Shown here piece after piece: positions 36,234 through 47,721 of a stretch of DNA of 64,000 nt. The stretch lies in contig CM067555.1 in NCBI GenBank assembly GCA_034509755.1, positions 7,758,142 through 7,822,141 of the forward strand, read 5' to 3'. A program made the position numbers and the translations under genes. The first letter of the stretch is position 1, and every line of letters starts with the position of its first letter. This stretch comes from Anisodus tanguticus. Taxonomy: Eukaryota > Streptophyta > Magnoliopsida > Solanales > Solanaceae. The notes under the pieces were generated by a model. The model did not search any database. It saw only the letters and a program-made list of their open reading frames with translations, and was not told the DNA's origin.

Positions 36234-37100
36234 CATTGCAGACTTGATCATATCAATGAATCAAGGATAGCAAGGTTGAGGAAGTTAGACAACCTCAAAC
36301 CATTTGACTTGGAGTCTTATGGTAACTGCGAATATTGCTTAAGAGGAAAGATGACCAATAAGCCACTTTCTGGGAAAGGTGTGCGAGCCAAGGAGGTGCT
36401 TGAGTTTGTCCATACTGATGTATGTGGGCCATTTTTTACTCAAGCTAAAGGAGGTTTCCCATACTTTATCACTTTTACTGACGACTTCACAAGGTATGGA
36501 TATGTGTATCAGACATAAATTCGAGGCTTTTGATAAGTTCAAAGAGTACAAGTCGGAAGTAGAGAAGCAACTTGCAACAAGTATCAAGACCCTTCAATCG
36601 GATCGAGGAGGTGAATACTTGAGTAAGGATTTTTTAGATTACTTAAAGCTACATGGAGTCCAATCAGAGTGAACACCTCTTGGAACACCACATATGAATA
36701 GTGTTGCCGAAAGGATAAATCGAACCTTATTGGATATGGTTCGATCCATGATGAGCTTCTCAGCTCTACCGACATACATTTGGGGACATGCTATACAAAC
36801 CTCAATATATGTTCTAAAAAAGGTTCCTTACAAGTCAGTATAAAGACACCCTATGAGCTATGGTGTGGCAAGAAGCCAGCTCTTAAACATATGAGACCCT
36901 GGGGTGCCCTGCATATGTTAAGAAGATGCTCACTGACAAGTTGGAATCCAAAAGTGAGAAATGTTACTTCGTGGGGGTATCCAAAGGAAACTAAGGGATA
37001 CTACTTCTATCTTCCTGGAGAACTTAATGTCATTGTTTCCAGGAACGCAACTTTCTTGAAGAAGAATATGTCTACAAGGAACATAGTTGCACAGAGATAG
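36234..37100 (+). pseudogene. copia C integrase, frameshifted
   Basis: The pieces follow the integrase order. A zinc-binding part at 36276 (ESYGNCEYCLRGKMTNKP) is followed by HTDVCGPFF with the first catalytic Asp region, FITFTDDFTRYGYVY, then a frame change near 36516. Next come LQSDRGGEYLSKDF (second Asp) and a stop at 36670-36672. The Glu block NSVAERINRTLLDMV lies in the following stretch, and TPYELWCGKKPALKHMRPWG and GYPKETKGYYFYLPGE close it. At least two frameshifts and one stop are present. Confidence 0.87.
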
Positions 37101-37475
37101 AACTTGAAGAAATTCAAGAACCACAAGATAACATAAATGTTGAATCCTTGCCGAATGACCAAGGCAAGAATTCAGTGGGAGTATTTGGTGAAGATTGGGT
37201 ACTTCAAGTACGCCCTTTGACCAGTGGGAGTGTTACGAGGAACAATGCAGAAATGCAAGATCCTTATACACAGCCTTTGAGAGTAGATGCAATGGTTGCA
37301 CCTCCTCTCACTCAGGAAATACATGAAAATGATATTCCTGAAAGCTCTCAAGTTAGTGGATTATCCAACACACAAGAACCCTCTCATAGTCAGAACATAC
37401 CAAGCACTGAACTGCAAAACAATTAACTCCGTAGGTCCACTAGGACTCATCGTCCTCCTGAAAAACTAAATCTAC

Positions 37476-38564
37476 TTGTGGAAACACACAGAGAGAGATA
37501 TTTTCGATAAAGATGAGCCTACAACCTATAGCGAAGCAATGTTGGACATTGATTCGAAGAGATGGCAAGAAGCCATGAAATTCGAGATGGAATCTATGTA
37601 CATCAATCAAGTGTGGAACTTGGTTGATTTGCCAGCTGGGGTTAAACCTATAGGATGCAAATGGGTCTTTAAGAAGAAGATCGATGCATTTGGAAATGTA
37701 AAGACTTATAAAGCAAGGTTGGTGGCTAAAAGTTATAATCAACGGCCTAGGGTCGATTATGATGAAACATTTTCACATGTTGCTAAGATTAAGTCCATTC
37801 GGATTTTTCTTGCAATAGCTGCATATTATGACTATGACTTTTGGCAGATGGACGTCAAAACCGCTTTCCTCAATGGTAATCTAGTTGAGGAGGTGTATAT
37901 GAAACAACCTGAGGATTTTTCGCTTGAGTTCAAACCAAATGTTGTATGCAAGCTACAAAAGTCCATTTATGGGCTTAAGCAAGCCTCGAGGAGTTGGAAC
38001 ATTTTCTTTGACAAGGCTATCAAGTCATTTGATTTTGTCAGAAGCAAAGAAGATCTCTGTGCTTATAGTAAACGCAAGGATAGGAGTATTGTCTTCATTA
38101 TTATATATGTAGATGACATATTGATAATGGGAGACAATAAGACTCTCATGCAGTCAGTCAATGAGTGGTTGTCCAGTACCTTTATGATGAAGGATTTAGG
38201 TGAAGCATTCTACATTCTGGGAATTAGGATCTACATAGATAGACCTAATAGATTGTTGGGGCTGTCACAGTCAGTCTACATAGACAAAGTGCTTAGACGT
38301 TTTTCTATGGAAAATTCCAAGAAATGCGGTCTACCTATGGGACAAAATATCAAGTTATCTAAGAATGACAATCCTTCTAATGTTATAGAACTTGAACGCA
38401 TGAAGAGGATCCAATATGCTTCAGCTATAGGAACGATCATGTATGACATGACCTGTACTAGGCCTGATGTGGCCTTTGCACTTAATATGACTTGCAAATT
38501 CCACCAGAATCCTAGGGAAGAACACTGGAAAGCAGTCAAGAGTATTCTTAAGTATCTTAGATGA
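37476..38564 (+). pseudogene. copia C reverse transcriptase
   Basis: A 362-codon open frame covering the copia reverse transcriptase domain (RVT_2). Visible blocks are WNLVDLPAGVKPIGCKWVFK (finger), YKARLVAKSYNQRPRVDYDE, DVKTAFLNGNLVEEVYMKQP (first catalytic Asp), SIYGLKQASRSWN, IIYVDDILIMG (the YVDD catalytic pair), MMKDLGEAFYILGI and a CTRPDVAFAL end block. All key residues are present. The frame begins after integrase and ends at a TGA that cuts it from RNase H. It would copy element RNA into DNA inside the particle. This is the best preserved enzyme in the window. Confidence 0.92.
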
Positions 38565-38964
38565 ACTAAAGATTACTTCTTAGTCTATGGTGGGGAAGAA
38601 AAGCTAGCGCTCGGGTACACCGATGCTAGCTTTAGACGGATCTTGATGACTTCAAATCTCATACGGGTACACGTTCATTTTCAATGGTGGAGCAGTGAGC
38701 TGGAAAAGTTCCAAACAAGCTACAACTACTGATTCGACAACAGAAGCTAAGTACATTGCTGGATCGGAAGCTCGTAAAGAACTTGTCACGATTTTTGAGT
38801 TCTTGAAGGAACTAAGGATAGTTTCGAGTGCCAGTTGTCCAATAACTATTTATTGTGACAACACTAGTGCGATTGCACATGCTAAGGAACCAAGATCAAC
38901 AAACAAAAATAAACATGTACCAAGGAAGTATCACATACTCAGGGAGATAGTGGAGACTGAATAG
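38565..38964 (+). pseudogene. copia C RNase H
   Basis: After the stop that ends reverse transcriptase, LVYGGEEKLALGYTDASF carries the first RNase H Asp. A frameshift follows, then MSWKSSKQATTTDSTTEAKY (the Glu block: family S.STTEAEY). ITIYCDNTSAIAHAKEP is the classic copia CDN.SAI block. The frame ends at 38964 with a stop, about 100 bp before the polypurine tract. Confidence 0.87.
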
Positions 38965-39068
38965 ATTAGATTAGACTATGGACCCATTCACTAAACCATT
39001 AAGCTTAGTCAAGCATAATGGTCATTTTAAGAGTATGGGCATTAGATATGTTGGAGATTGGATCTAGG

Positions 39069-39081
39069 ACAAGTGGGAGAT
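39069..39081 (+). other. polypurine tract of copia C
   Basis: ACAAGTGGGAGAT directly before the 3' LTR start TGAAAG. Confidence 0.8.
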
Positions 39082-40606
39082 TGAAAGTATATGTATGTCC
39101 TAGAGACAATCTGTATTAGGACAAATATACTTTATACACATTCATATTATTATTAATGGAGATTATTATTTTGGCATTTGCAATTATTGAATTATTAGTT
39201 GACTGTTTATAATATTTTATAATATGCATCCCTAAAGGTTACGTTGTTATTAATAATGTGAGATATTAATATTATAATGTAACTCTTAAAATAGCTTCGA
39301 CTAATGATCATCGAGAATGGGATATCGATGATATGTGATAAGTCGACATGTAGTCTGCATCACATCCTTAGATAATGTAGTATGTTTCACCTACTACGAG
39401 TAATGGCTACTCGTGATGGACACATTGATACTTTGGAAGTATTGGTATACCCTGCTGATATATTGTTTGTTATACTTGTCTAAAGTATGATCAGCGTGTG
39501 GGAGATAGAATTCCTTAGACTTGAGTTCAATGCGCACCTTGTCTACAAAGTAATATACTTTGATCATGTCCTAAGCTTAAATGCCTTATAAGTTGAGATA
39601 TGACTTGTATTGGGTACATTACAATGTGGATTAAAGGTGGTAGTTGAGCCAAGATTATGATTCATTCCTCGAATGTATATTCGAGAGAACACTCAGCTTC
39701 TCAGTGATATTAGGTTGACTAAGTCATTGGCCAACGCAATAGACATATTTAGAATATGGTCTAGTTGTCAACTAATATAGATGAGATACAATTATTAAGC
39801 CATTTGGATAGACACTTGACAAATCCAAAGCTTGATCGGGTGTGTCGTGAATGAAAGGATTTTATCTTACCACATAGAGGTTAAGTTTACTAGATTCGTG
39901 TAAACGTACTTCACATATTGAGTTCATCTTGCGGCGCCGTCTAGGAGTTCCGCGTAGACCTTAATTTATTAATGTCGATATGTGAAGGCATGTAGGGTCA
40001 CACTATGTCGATTGTCTTTTCGATCTAAGGATGTATTGAGAGAGTATTAAATATTCGATTTAGAATCGAGATATTTAAATGAATAATGATTGTTTTAATT
40101 AAGTGAAAATGAATTTTGGATTTAATTAAGAATGTGCGAAAAATAAAATGAGACAGTGTAGGGCCACGTCAGCGTCGCATCGCCCACACCATAGGGCCAT
40201 GGCACCATGACCTAATCTATCTCGAATTTTGGGTCAGGCCCAAGGTCAAACCCTAATCCGGTTTGACCTAATTTTCACCTATAAATTCATACCTACACTT
40301 CATTATTCAATACACTTGATTTTCATAACATTATTCTAAGTTTTAGAGACTCAGAATCAAAACACTATCTCGAACCTCTGCCGGATTTCCTAGCTTTCCA
40401 AAGGAGGAAGGAGCTTGCAATCAAAAAGGGCATTCGCGTGCGCACCCACAATTGATAAAGATTTCAGATATTATAAACATGTAAGTACCATTCAATTCTT
40501 ATGTTTACGGTTTAAAATTATCCTATAATCAAACAGTTCAACGTTTGTGGATTTGAAACAAGTTTTCAATATCCGATGCGTATAACAACCCAACAAAATC
40601 CCTACA
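39082..40606 (+). mobile_element. 3' LTR of copia C
   Basis: 1525 bp, near-identical to 31622-33176, ending CCTACA before the target duplication agatc. Confidence 0.93.
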
Positions 40607-40611
40607 AGATC

Positions 40612-41448
40612 ATCTTCTTCCTCAAATTGTACATCATCACATTAATTTGCTGCAGTAAGCAAAAAAATAAAAAATACAAAGTCAATCAGGGATTAAAAAA
40701 ATAAAGCAATAAGTAGTAGAAAAAAATAAAAATACCATCAGAAACTTCGTCCTCAAGCGCATACACCTCATGGTACAGTTTCAAAAAATATATCCTATCC
40801 TTGGGTACAAACACGCCCAAGTCAAAATTTTCAGTAAGTAGGTTCAGATTCAGAGGGTAGAATACGTCATCCATTTTCCTGATTAAAACAATAATGATAA
40901 TTTTCAATGGGCACCCGAAAGTAAACTGGCACCTTCAACAAGCGTCTGCCCGGCTTTCAGGTCACTTGCGAAGGGAACAACCGTATTTTCTTATGATGAC
41001 CTGGTCGAAAGAGTACGATACATCGGTGTAAAAGATTTCCTTTTTTCTGTGAGCTTGGTTTACTTGACCGAATGGTGCAGTCTTGTGCGGGTGGCGGAGA
41101 GGTCGGCGCCTGTGTTCTGGATCTGGGGTGGGTCTTCCCTTTCTCAATTATGACGTACTCGGTTAGGTTGCCATCTAGGTCTCGGTCGGGGAAAAACAAA
41201 CATAAAAAAATTATCAGCAAAAAAAAAAAATTAAGAAAAAAATACACAGATACAGACCTTCTACTTAAATTGAAGAACACATAAACCTAACTCTGACTTA
41301 ATAGGCAAGATATCAATGTATCATAGTTTTTTATTTAGATATCTTATTATGCATTTAGTATTAGGCATAACTATACTAAACAAAACATACAAACATAAAA
41401 AAAAATTATAGGCAAAATTTTAGTATAGTCACAGACTCTGACATCCGT
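40612..41448 (-). mobile_element. palindrome left arm, innermost part
   Basis: Inverted relative to about 41449-42020. A conserved exon-like stretch (VFYPLNLNLLTENFDLGVFV, YFLKLYHEVYALED; minus, about 40737-40875) matches 41735-41875 on the plus strand. A second minus frame (40957-41280, KGKTHPRSRTQAPTSPPPAQ) lies upstream without a visible counterpart. Confidence 0.82.
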
Positions 41449-41552
41449 TGGATCTTCTGTTGGAGATGAAACAAGAGTTTGTGCCTATACTAAAATTTTG
41501 CCTTATAGGGAAAAGTTCTGTCTTTGTTTTGTTTAGTATAGTTATGTCTTAA
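41363..41552. repeat. centre of the palindrome
   Basis: Left: aggcataactatactaaaca and ggcaaaattttagtatag. Right: their reverse complements at about 41484-41552. The unpaired spacer is only about 40-50 bases (around 41430-41475). Confidence 0.8.
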
Positions 41553-41734
41553 GACATAATTTATGGTAAGAAATCTTAATTAAAGACTCTATACATTGAT
41601 GTCTTTCCTTTTCTGGCACAATTTGGGTTTATGTTTTCTTCAGTTTAAATGAAATGTTTGTATTTGTGTAGTTTTTTTCTTATTTTTTTGCTGACATATT
41701 TTTTTATGTTTGTTATAATCATTATCTTTTAACC

Positions 41735-42784
41735 AGAAAAACAGACGAAGTATTCTACCCTCCGAATCTGAACCTGCTTACTGATAGATTTGACTTGGAC
41801 GTATTTGTACCCGAATATAGGATATTTTTTCTGAAACTATACCATGAAGTGTATGCGCTTGAGGACAAGGTTTGAGATGGTCTTTCTCTTTTTTCTTATA
41901 GTTTTTTATTTTATTTTTTTCTATTACTTATTGCTCCATTTTCTTTCTTTACTCCTGATTGATTTTGTATTTTTTTCTTTTTTTGCATACTGCAGCAAAT
42001 TAATGTGATGATGTACAATTTGAGGAAGAAGATGATCTATCATCCACCATCTGTTGATGCTATTAACTACACAACTACAAGTATCATTTTTTATCAAGTA
42101 TTCAAATTTGAAATCAAAAGATTTCAGAAAGAAAAAGGTGATTTTCAATGACTTGGTGACGACAAGGGAAATGATAACATTTTCTATCTTATTGATACGA
42201 TTTGTGGAAAAATGGGAAGTGCAGTGTGTCGTGAGAGAATGTTGACAATGTATTAATTTCGATGCGCTCAAGAGATGTTGGTCGTACAAAAGTTTATCAT
42301 TATGTACTTGCTATTTTTCATATGGATGAGCGTAGACATTTTAATAGATGCAGGTCATCATATACTGATTTCAGTGATCTGACGTATACTTGGGTTGTCG
42401 GTCCAAAACAAGGCTCATATGTATCTCGCTTATTTTTTACGCTTTTTTTATGTTTTTAGTTGGTTTTTATTTTTTTATGTTTTACTTTTCTGTTATGCTA
42501 AAGCTCCTTGTTTTATGATTTTCAGAGATTACGATCGTTTTGTGGTAAAGTTTGCTGATATGTTGATCAATGGTGAAAATTCAGCTGATTGGAATTCCTC
42601 TGATTTGATGAAGTGTATGAAAGGATGGTCAATTAATCTTGTTTGTCACGCAAACAACAAGTTCAAAGAAGGTTATAATACTCCATCTGAAGGACCAGAA
42701 CATGATTACCATGATCACAATATCATGGAGTGCAGCTTTGGGAAGAAGAATAACTTTAATGGTAGAAAGAACCAAAAGATTTAG
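41735..42784 (+). pseudogene. Ulp1-like (C48) cysteine protease remnant, right copy
   Basis: Exon-like pieces: VFYPPNLNLLTDRFDLDVFV (41740), then after an AT-rich intron-like stretch ending CTGCAG at 41994, INVMMYNLRKKMIYHPPSVD. The His block VYHYVLAIFH has its His codon at 42298-42300. The Cys block is damaged: the left copy reads YDCDRLVLKFADML, but here YDRFVVKFADML has lost six bases including the Cys codon (near 42535). About 110 bp between His and Cys blocks, holding the Asp/Asn block, are also gone. The end piece is intact (DWNSSDLMKCMKGW to GRKNQKI, stop 42782-42784). Catalytically dead. Confidence 0.6.
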
Positions 42785-43570
42785 TTTGATTTTATTGTAA
42801 CACTTGCATTTTAAACTCAACTTCTGCCCCTTCCAACATAATGTCTATGTAACACTTGCATTTTTTTTGTTATTTCTTGTAAAACAGAAAGTTTGCCTCT
42901 TCCATTATACTTAGTTTAACAGTTATAGTTCTTATTCTCTTTGTAAAATGAAGTTTTGCCCCTCCCGACAGGGATGATGATATTTTGTTGAAGTTTTTTT
43001 AAAAAAAAATCAACTTCTGCCCCTCGCAGCATAATTTATGTGCAACATGGTAGTTTTTTGTTTTTTCTTATGAAACTGAAAGTTTGCCTCTTCCGGCATA
43101 CATATTTTAACAGTTATAATTTTTGTTCTCTTTGTAAATTTAAGTTTTGCCCCCCCCCTCCCCGCACAGTTTTTATTTTTAAATTTTTTCTGTGAGAGTT
43201 TTGATATCGAGGCACGTGTTTTAAAGTGGATATTACAAAATGTGGTTGAATTTGTATTCAATTCTTATGTTGGTCAACTACCACTTTGGCATTAGACTTC
43301 GATTTCTGCCTATTGAATGAACTTGTAAATACACAATTATCCTCTTTTAGGGTGCAAGTTGCACTGCTGGTGATGCCATCATCCCTTTCATTACATACAT
43401 ATCCACCTTAAGATAAAAATTGAGTTTTCAATATAATATTTTTTTAGGTTTAAAATGTATCATGCAAGTTCAAAGTGGAAGCAATAAAAGTATGAAAATT
43501 CTCATGCAAAGGCAGTCAGACCAATTTTTTATCTGATGGTTATTTCCAAAGAAGACTGAATAGTGAACGG

Positions 43571-43840
43571 ATGAAACATGGAACTAATACCCCATTTGAT
43601 AAGATAACGAGGCAGTTTGATTCTATGAATCATTCTTCTTCAGTTGATAAGACCACTTTCAAAAGAGTTTTGCACAATATTCTTAATCTAATGAATAAAA
43701 TTAAAATCAAACAGAAGAAGTTTGATGATGAATTTAATGTTCTGAAGGCTGTTATTATGGAGCTTAGAGTTATTTTTCTTGAGAATCCTATTATCATATA
43801 TGACGAGTCCTCTTATGATGAGTTTCATGAGAGTGATTAG
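43571..43840 (+). CDS. small conserved frame of the palindrome element, unknown function
   Basis: 89 codons from ATG 43571 to TAG 43838-43840. Content: HGTNTPFDKITRQFDSMNHS, then a helical, charged middle (VLHNILNLMNKIKIKQKKFD) that could form a coiled coil, and an acidic tail (IYDESSYDEFHESD). The left arm carries a broken copy at about 23230-23490, so it predates the duplication. It may be an exon of the passenger gene and not a separate gene. No known domain recognised. Confidence 0.4.
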   Translation: MKHGTNTPFDKITRQFDSMNHSSSVDKTTFKRVLHNILNLMNKIKIKQKKFDDEFNVLKAVIMELRVIFLENPIIIYDESSYDEFHESD

Positions 43841-45721
43841 GGTTTTTATAAAAAAATCTTCTTTTTTAATGTATTCGGTGTTTAAATATACTTCTTGCTT
43901 TTCTTATTTTATGATCCTCATGATATAGGGTCATTTATTGTATAGATTTTATTTTTCCTAATATGATGTAGTGAAGCTTTGTTATGTTCTTTCCTTTTTT
44001 ATACGAAAGTGGAGGGCATAAATTTTTTAAATTCCTGTAATACACATATTCAGTTATACCATAGTTATGTGCATAAATTTTATATACATTCAATGCACAA
44101 GTTGTAAGACGGTATAAATTGCATAAATTTACCTGGTCGTAGTCCTTGAGATGACAAAGTTTTTGCCGTATCTGGCAAAACCTGCTATATCTGAATTCTA
44201 AAGTTATGTCTTAACATACATACTTTTGTTTTATTTGCTTTCCGAAGGAAAATAATTTTACAGTTATGCCTTAAGGTATATATTGTTTAACTTTGTATTC
44301 TAAAATTATTTCTTTAGGCACATAGTGTTTAACTTTGGATTCGCCTTAGAAGACATAACTTTGTTTTATTTGCTTTCAAGCCAGACCTCATTAAATTAGG
44401 TAAAATAGTGTTTTATTAGTCATAAAGGCATATATTCAGTCGCACAAGAGTAGTTGACTAGTCAACAAACACATTCATTTAAAATCATGATAGTAGTTAA
44501 GACTATAAATGTATTTGACTGATAATTAATGTATTTGACTAGAAATATTCTTTAAGACTATAGATAAAACCTTTGTTGTTCATGAGAAAATAATATTTTT
44601 GATATGAAATTCTTAGACAATTATTGCACTACAAAAATGACAAGAATATTTTGAGAAAACACTGACAAGATCATATGTGTAAGCTTTTGTATATGTAAAA
44701 TTTTGCATCTAAAATTTTGTATCATCTCTTTTTTTATTATAGTGTTATGTTATTTTAGTAATACTAATTTTGTTGATTGTTTGCAGATTTTTCCTAATAG
44801 CATCTGGCATAGCCTTCCAGATGCCAAGTGTGAAGACCTTGTCCTTTTTGCCGAGAACTATACAAAATGATTTATAAACCTGGTGTATATATGTGCCTTT
44901 GTAAAAGTTGGAAACAACTTGTTGATTCGAATGAACTGAATGAAGGAAGGAAATATTTGTGTTTTAGGCTTGATTTAAGCAACAATGGCATAGGTTTAAT
45001 CATTAGGAAGAAGCCGGAGATTGTAATTGTAGATTAATTTTTTTTTTAGTAATTTATGATCCTTATAGTATAGGATCATCTTTGTACTTATTTATTATTT
45101 TCAATATTATTAATGAAGTTTTGTTATCTTTGTTGTTTTTAGTAGATAAAAGAAATTAAAAACAACAGAGGAAAGAATACCGTTATTCATTAAGGCATAA
45201 GTTGTTTAAACTTCCCAGTTTCAGCCTTCTGATGTATCAAACTTTGTCTTGTCCGGTAAAATTTGTTCTTTAATGTATAAAAATAAAATGCAAAATAATA
45301 GAGGTAAGAATATACTTATGCCTATGGCATAAGTTGTGTAAAATTTATCAGGTTGTAGTCTTTGAGATATCAAATTTTTTGGCCCTTTTTCCGACCTATC
45401 ACAGAAGACACAAGTTATAAAAGTGGATAAGAAAAAAGTGATTGATTTTATTTTTTTTCAATGTTTATGCAACACAAGTACGAAAATCTCATTTAGTTTA
45501 TTTTTTCACCTGCTTTTATATATTGTTTTATTTTCAGCACTAAAAAGATAACAATTTAATAAAAGAGAAGAAAAGAAACAATAGAGGAAAGTATAATTAT
45601 GCCATAAGGCATAAGTAGTTTGAGATTCCCCCGATCTCAACCTTATTTATACCAAAGTTTTGCCTTTTCAGGCAGGCCATGCCTTATGGGTTAAAGATCA
45701 TAAGATAATGACACATGTAAT

Positions 45722-47634
45722 TGTAACATACCATAATTTTAGGTCAGGGTTTAAATCGCTAAGCGGATGTAAAATCGCTAGGCGTGTGTAAATAGCCCGA
45801 GCGTTGGGAAAATTTATGTTATGTTTATGTATGCTAATAAAGAGATTAGCATATAAAATGATTAAATCTCGAAATAATTTTGAACGTAAGAGATGTGACG
45901 ACGGGGATTAATAATAATAGTTGTGTATCCCCAAAGAGGTTATGGAATAGTGTCATATCACATAAATTATGACAATGAGTATATGAAGGCCTCATAAGTT
46001 ATTGAGATTTAAGTGAATTGGAATCACGAAATTAATTATGTGTATAATTAATTAATTGCGGGATATGATACATGTGTGGCGTGAAAGTGTGAGCCACGAA
46101 ACTATTTTAAAATGCATGTACGTAGAGGTGTCATGCATTAGGATTAAAGTGGGATTTATTTAATAGTTAATGGAGAACATGATTATGAGCAATCATTTTG
46201 GGTTCCACTTTGGGAAATATACATATGAGTTTGAGATTTCATTTTCGTTCAGCATTTCAATTTCATTTCTATTAGTGTTATCTTGTTCTTAGTAGTTAAT
46301 AGGTGTGGAGTCGTTTGCTGCTTCACTGGCCAAGTGAATTCCTATACAAAAAAGTACTCTCCTATACTAATCACTTAGCTAAATGCCCCTCTGCTGATAA
46401 CGAATTAGAGCAAAAACAATTAGAGGGAACTTGCTTACTAACGTCCAGCAACAATAAATGGAAGTTTCCATTTTAAATGCAATTTCGAACTATTAAGCTT
46501 GGATTCGAGGTATGTTAAGACAAATTATTTCTTTCTTTTGGCATGTTCTATGTAACGAAATATAACTGTGATATTGCTCTATAATTTATTCTACTCCTAG
46601 AAGTTAAGAATATTCATGTTACTGATTCCTATGCTAAAAGCATGTCTAAATATGTTTCTAAGTCCTTATTGAGGCATATGGAAAAGATGTTGATATTCAC
46701 AGTGTTAGCCAAAGGTGCGAGGATATTATGTCACTCAAGAAATGTGTTATTATCATTCATGCATATTCATTTGCATTGCATTCATATATTACTCTGGACC
46801 CACTTGTGTTATGCACACTACTATATGGTAAATATTATATATATTATATATAGGGGATAGGGGAGGGGAAAGGGAAAGACGTTATATACATGCAACTTGT
46901 ACAGACTATCACAAAAGAGAAGAGGCCAAATATCGAGCTTGTGTGGTCAAAATGGATGCATGTGTGGCTAAGACGATATGAATGCATGTGTGGCCAATAT
47001 AACCTGATGCCCATAGAGGCGGTTATGGGAGGATGCATGTGTGGCCATTAGTATACCTCATTTGCATTGTGCATAACATTTAGGCATATGTATTAGGCTC
47101 TCAGAGGCATTTACTGTTGGTCGACTGTTTTTGTTTCAGTTGTTGGTATATCCCTATTGTGCTATTATTCATGCCTGACATACTCAGTACATCAGTCGTA
47201 CTGACGTCTCTTTTGTCGGGGGACGCTGCGTTTCATGCCCGCAGGTTCATTTAAAGAGGGTGACGGCTCATGCTAGTAGGTTGCTGGTTTAGCTGATGTT
47301 GGAGCACTCTATTTGTTTCAGAGTTGCAGTCTGGTCGTGGTACAGTAATGCATACGCATATGGGTATGGCGGGGTCCTATCCCGACCTGTTGATGTTGTG
47401 TACTCTCTTAGAGGCTTGTAGACAGGTGTCCTGTGGGTGGTAGTCATGTACGGCCTCGTTGGCCTTGGTGTATAAATAAATGAGTTGGGTTCTTTTTGGT
47501 TATTTGATTTTTCATAGTGCTTTGTTTTGACTTAGTCCGTATTTAATTATGAACATGTGTTGATAGTGTGATTGGTGGTAACCGGCGGGTGGGATCTGGA
47601 TGCCCGTCGCGACCCTCCGATTTGGATCGTGACA
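45722..47634 (+). mobile_element. gypsy-type solo LTR (1913 bp)
   Basis: Starts TGTAACATACC and ends TTGGATCGTGACA, the two end phrases of the same broad LTR group as the LARD-like element. Flanks gtaat (45717-45721) and ttaat (47635-47639) agree at four of five bases. The interior has GCGTTTCATGCCCGCAGGTTC and cccgtcgcgaccc, usual near such LTR ends. No internal region or partner LTR is present. Confidence 0.72.
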
Positions 47635-47721
47635 TTAATAATCTAACTAAATATAAATTTTATCATTCATATTTAATTCATAAAAAATTCTATAAAGCAT
47701 TTTAATGGTGTGATGTGATCA

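Larger units (their letters stand above)
31622..40606 (+). mobile_element. Ty1/copia retrotransposon C, structurally complete
   Basis: 8985 bp with TG...CA LTRs (31622-33176 and 39082-40606), a Met-tRNA primer site, gag, protease, integrase, reverse transcriptase, RNase H and polypurine tract in copia order. It is flanked by a perfect 5-bp duplication agatc (31617-31621 and 40607-40611). The empty site is visible in the right palindrome arm near 42030. Stops and frameshifts break gag, integrase and RNase H, so it cannot move on its own. Confidence 0.95.
41449..45721 (+). mobile_element. palindrome right arm, uninterrupted
   Basis: About 4.2 kb mirroring the four left-arm pieces (20086-21039, 22597-23888, 30531-31621, 40612-41448). 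It holds several decayed exon-like stretches and repeated TTATGCC/GGCATAA modules, densest at 44100-45690. Beyond about 45483 the sequence continues with one more module that has no partner in the truncated left arm. It is cut by a solo LTR at 45722. Confidence 0.8.
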
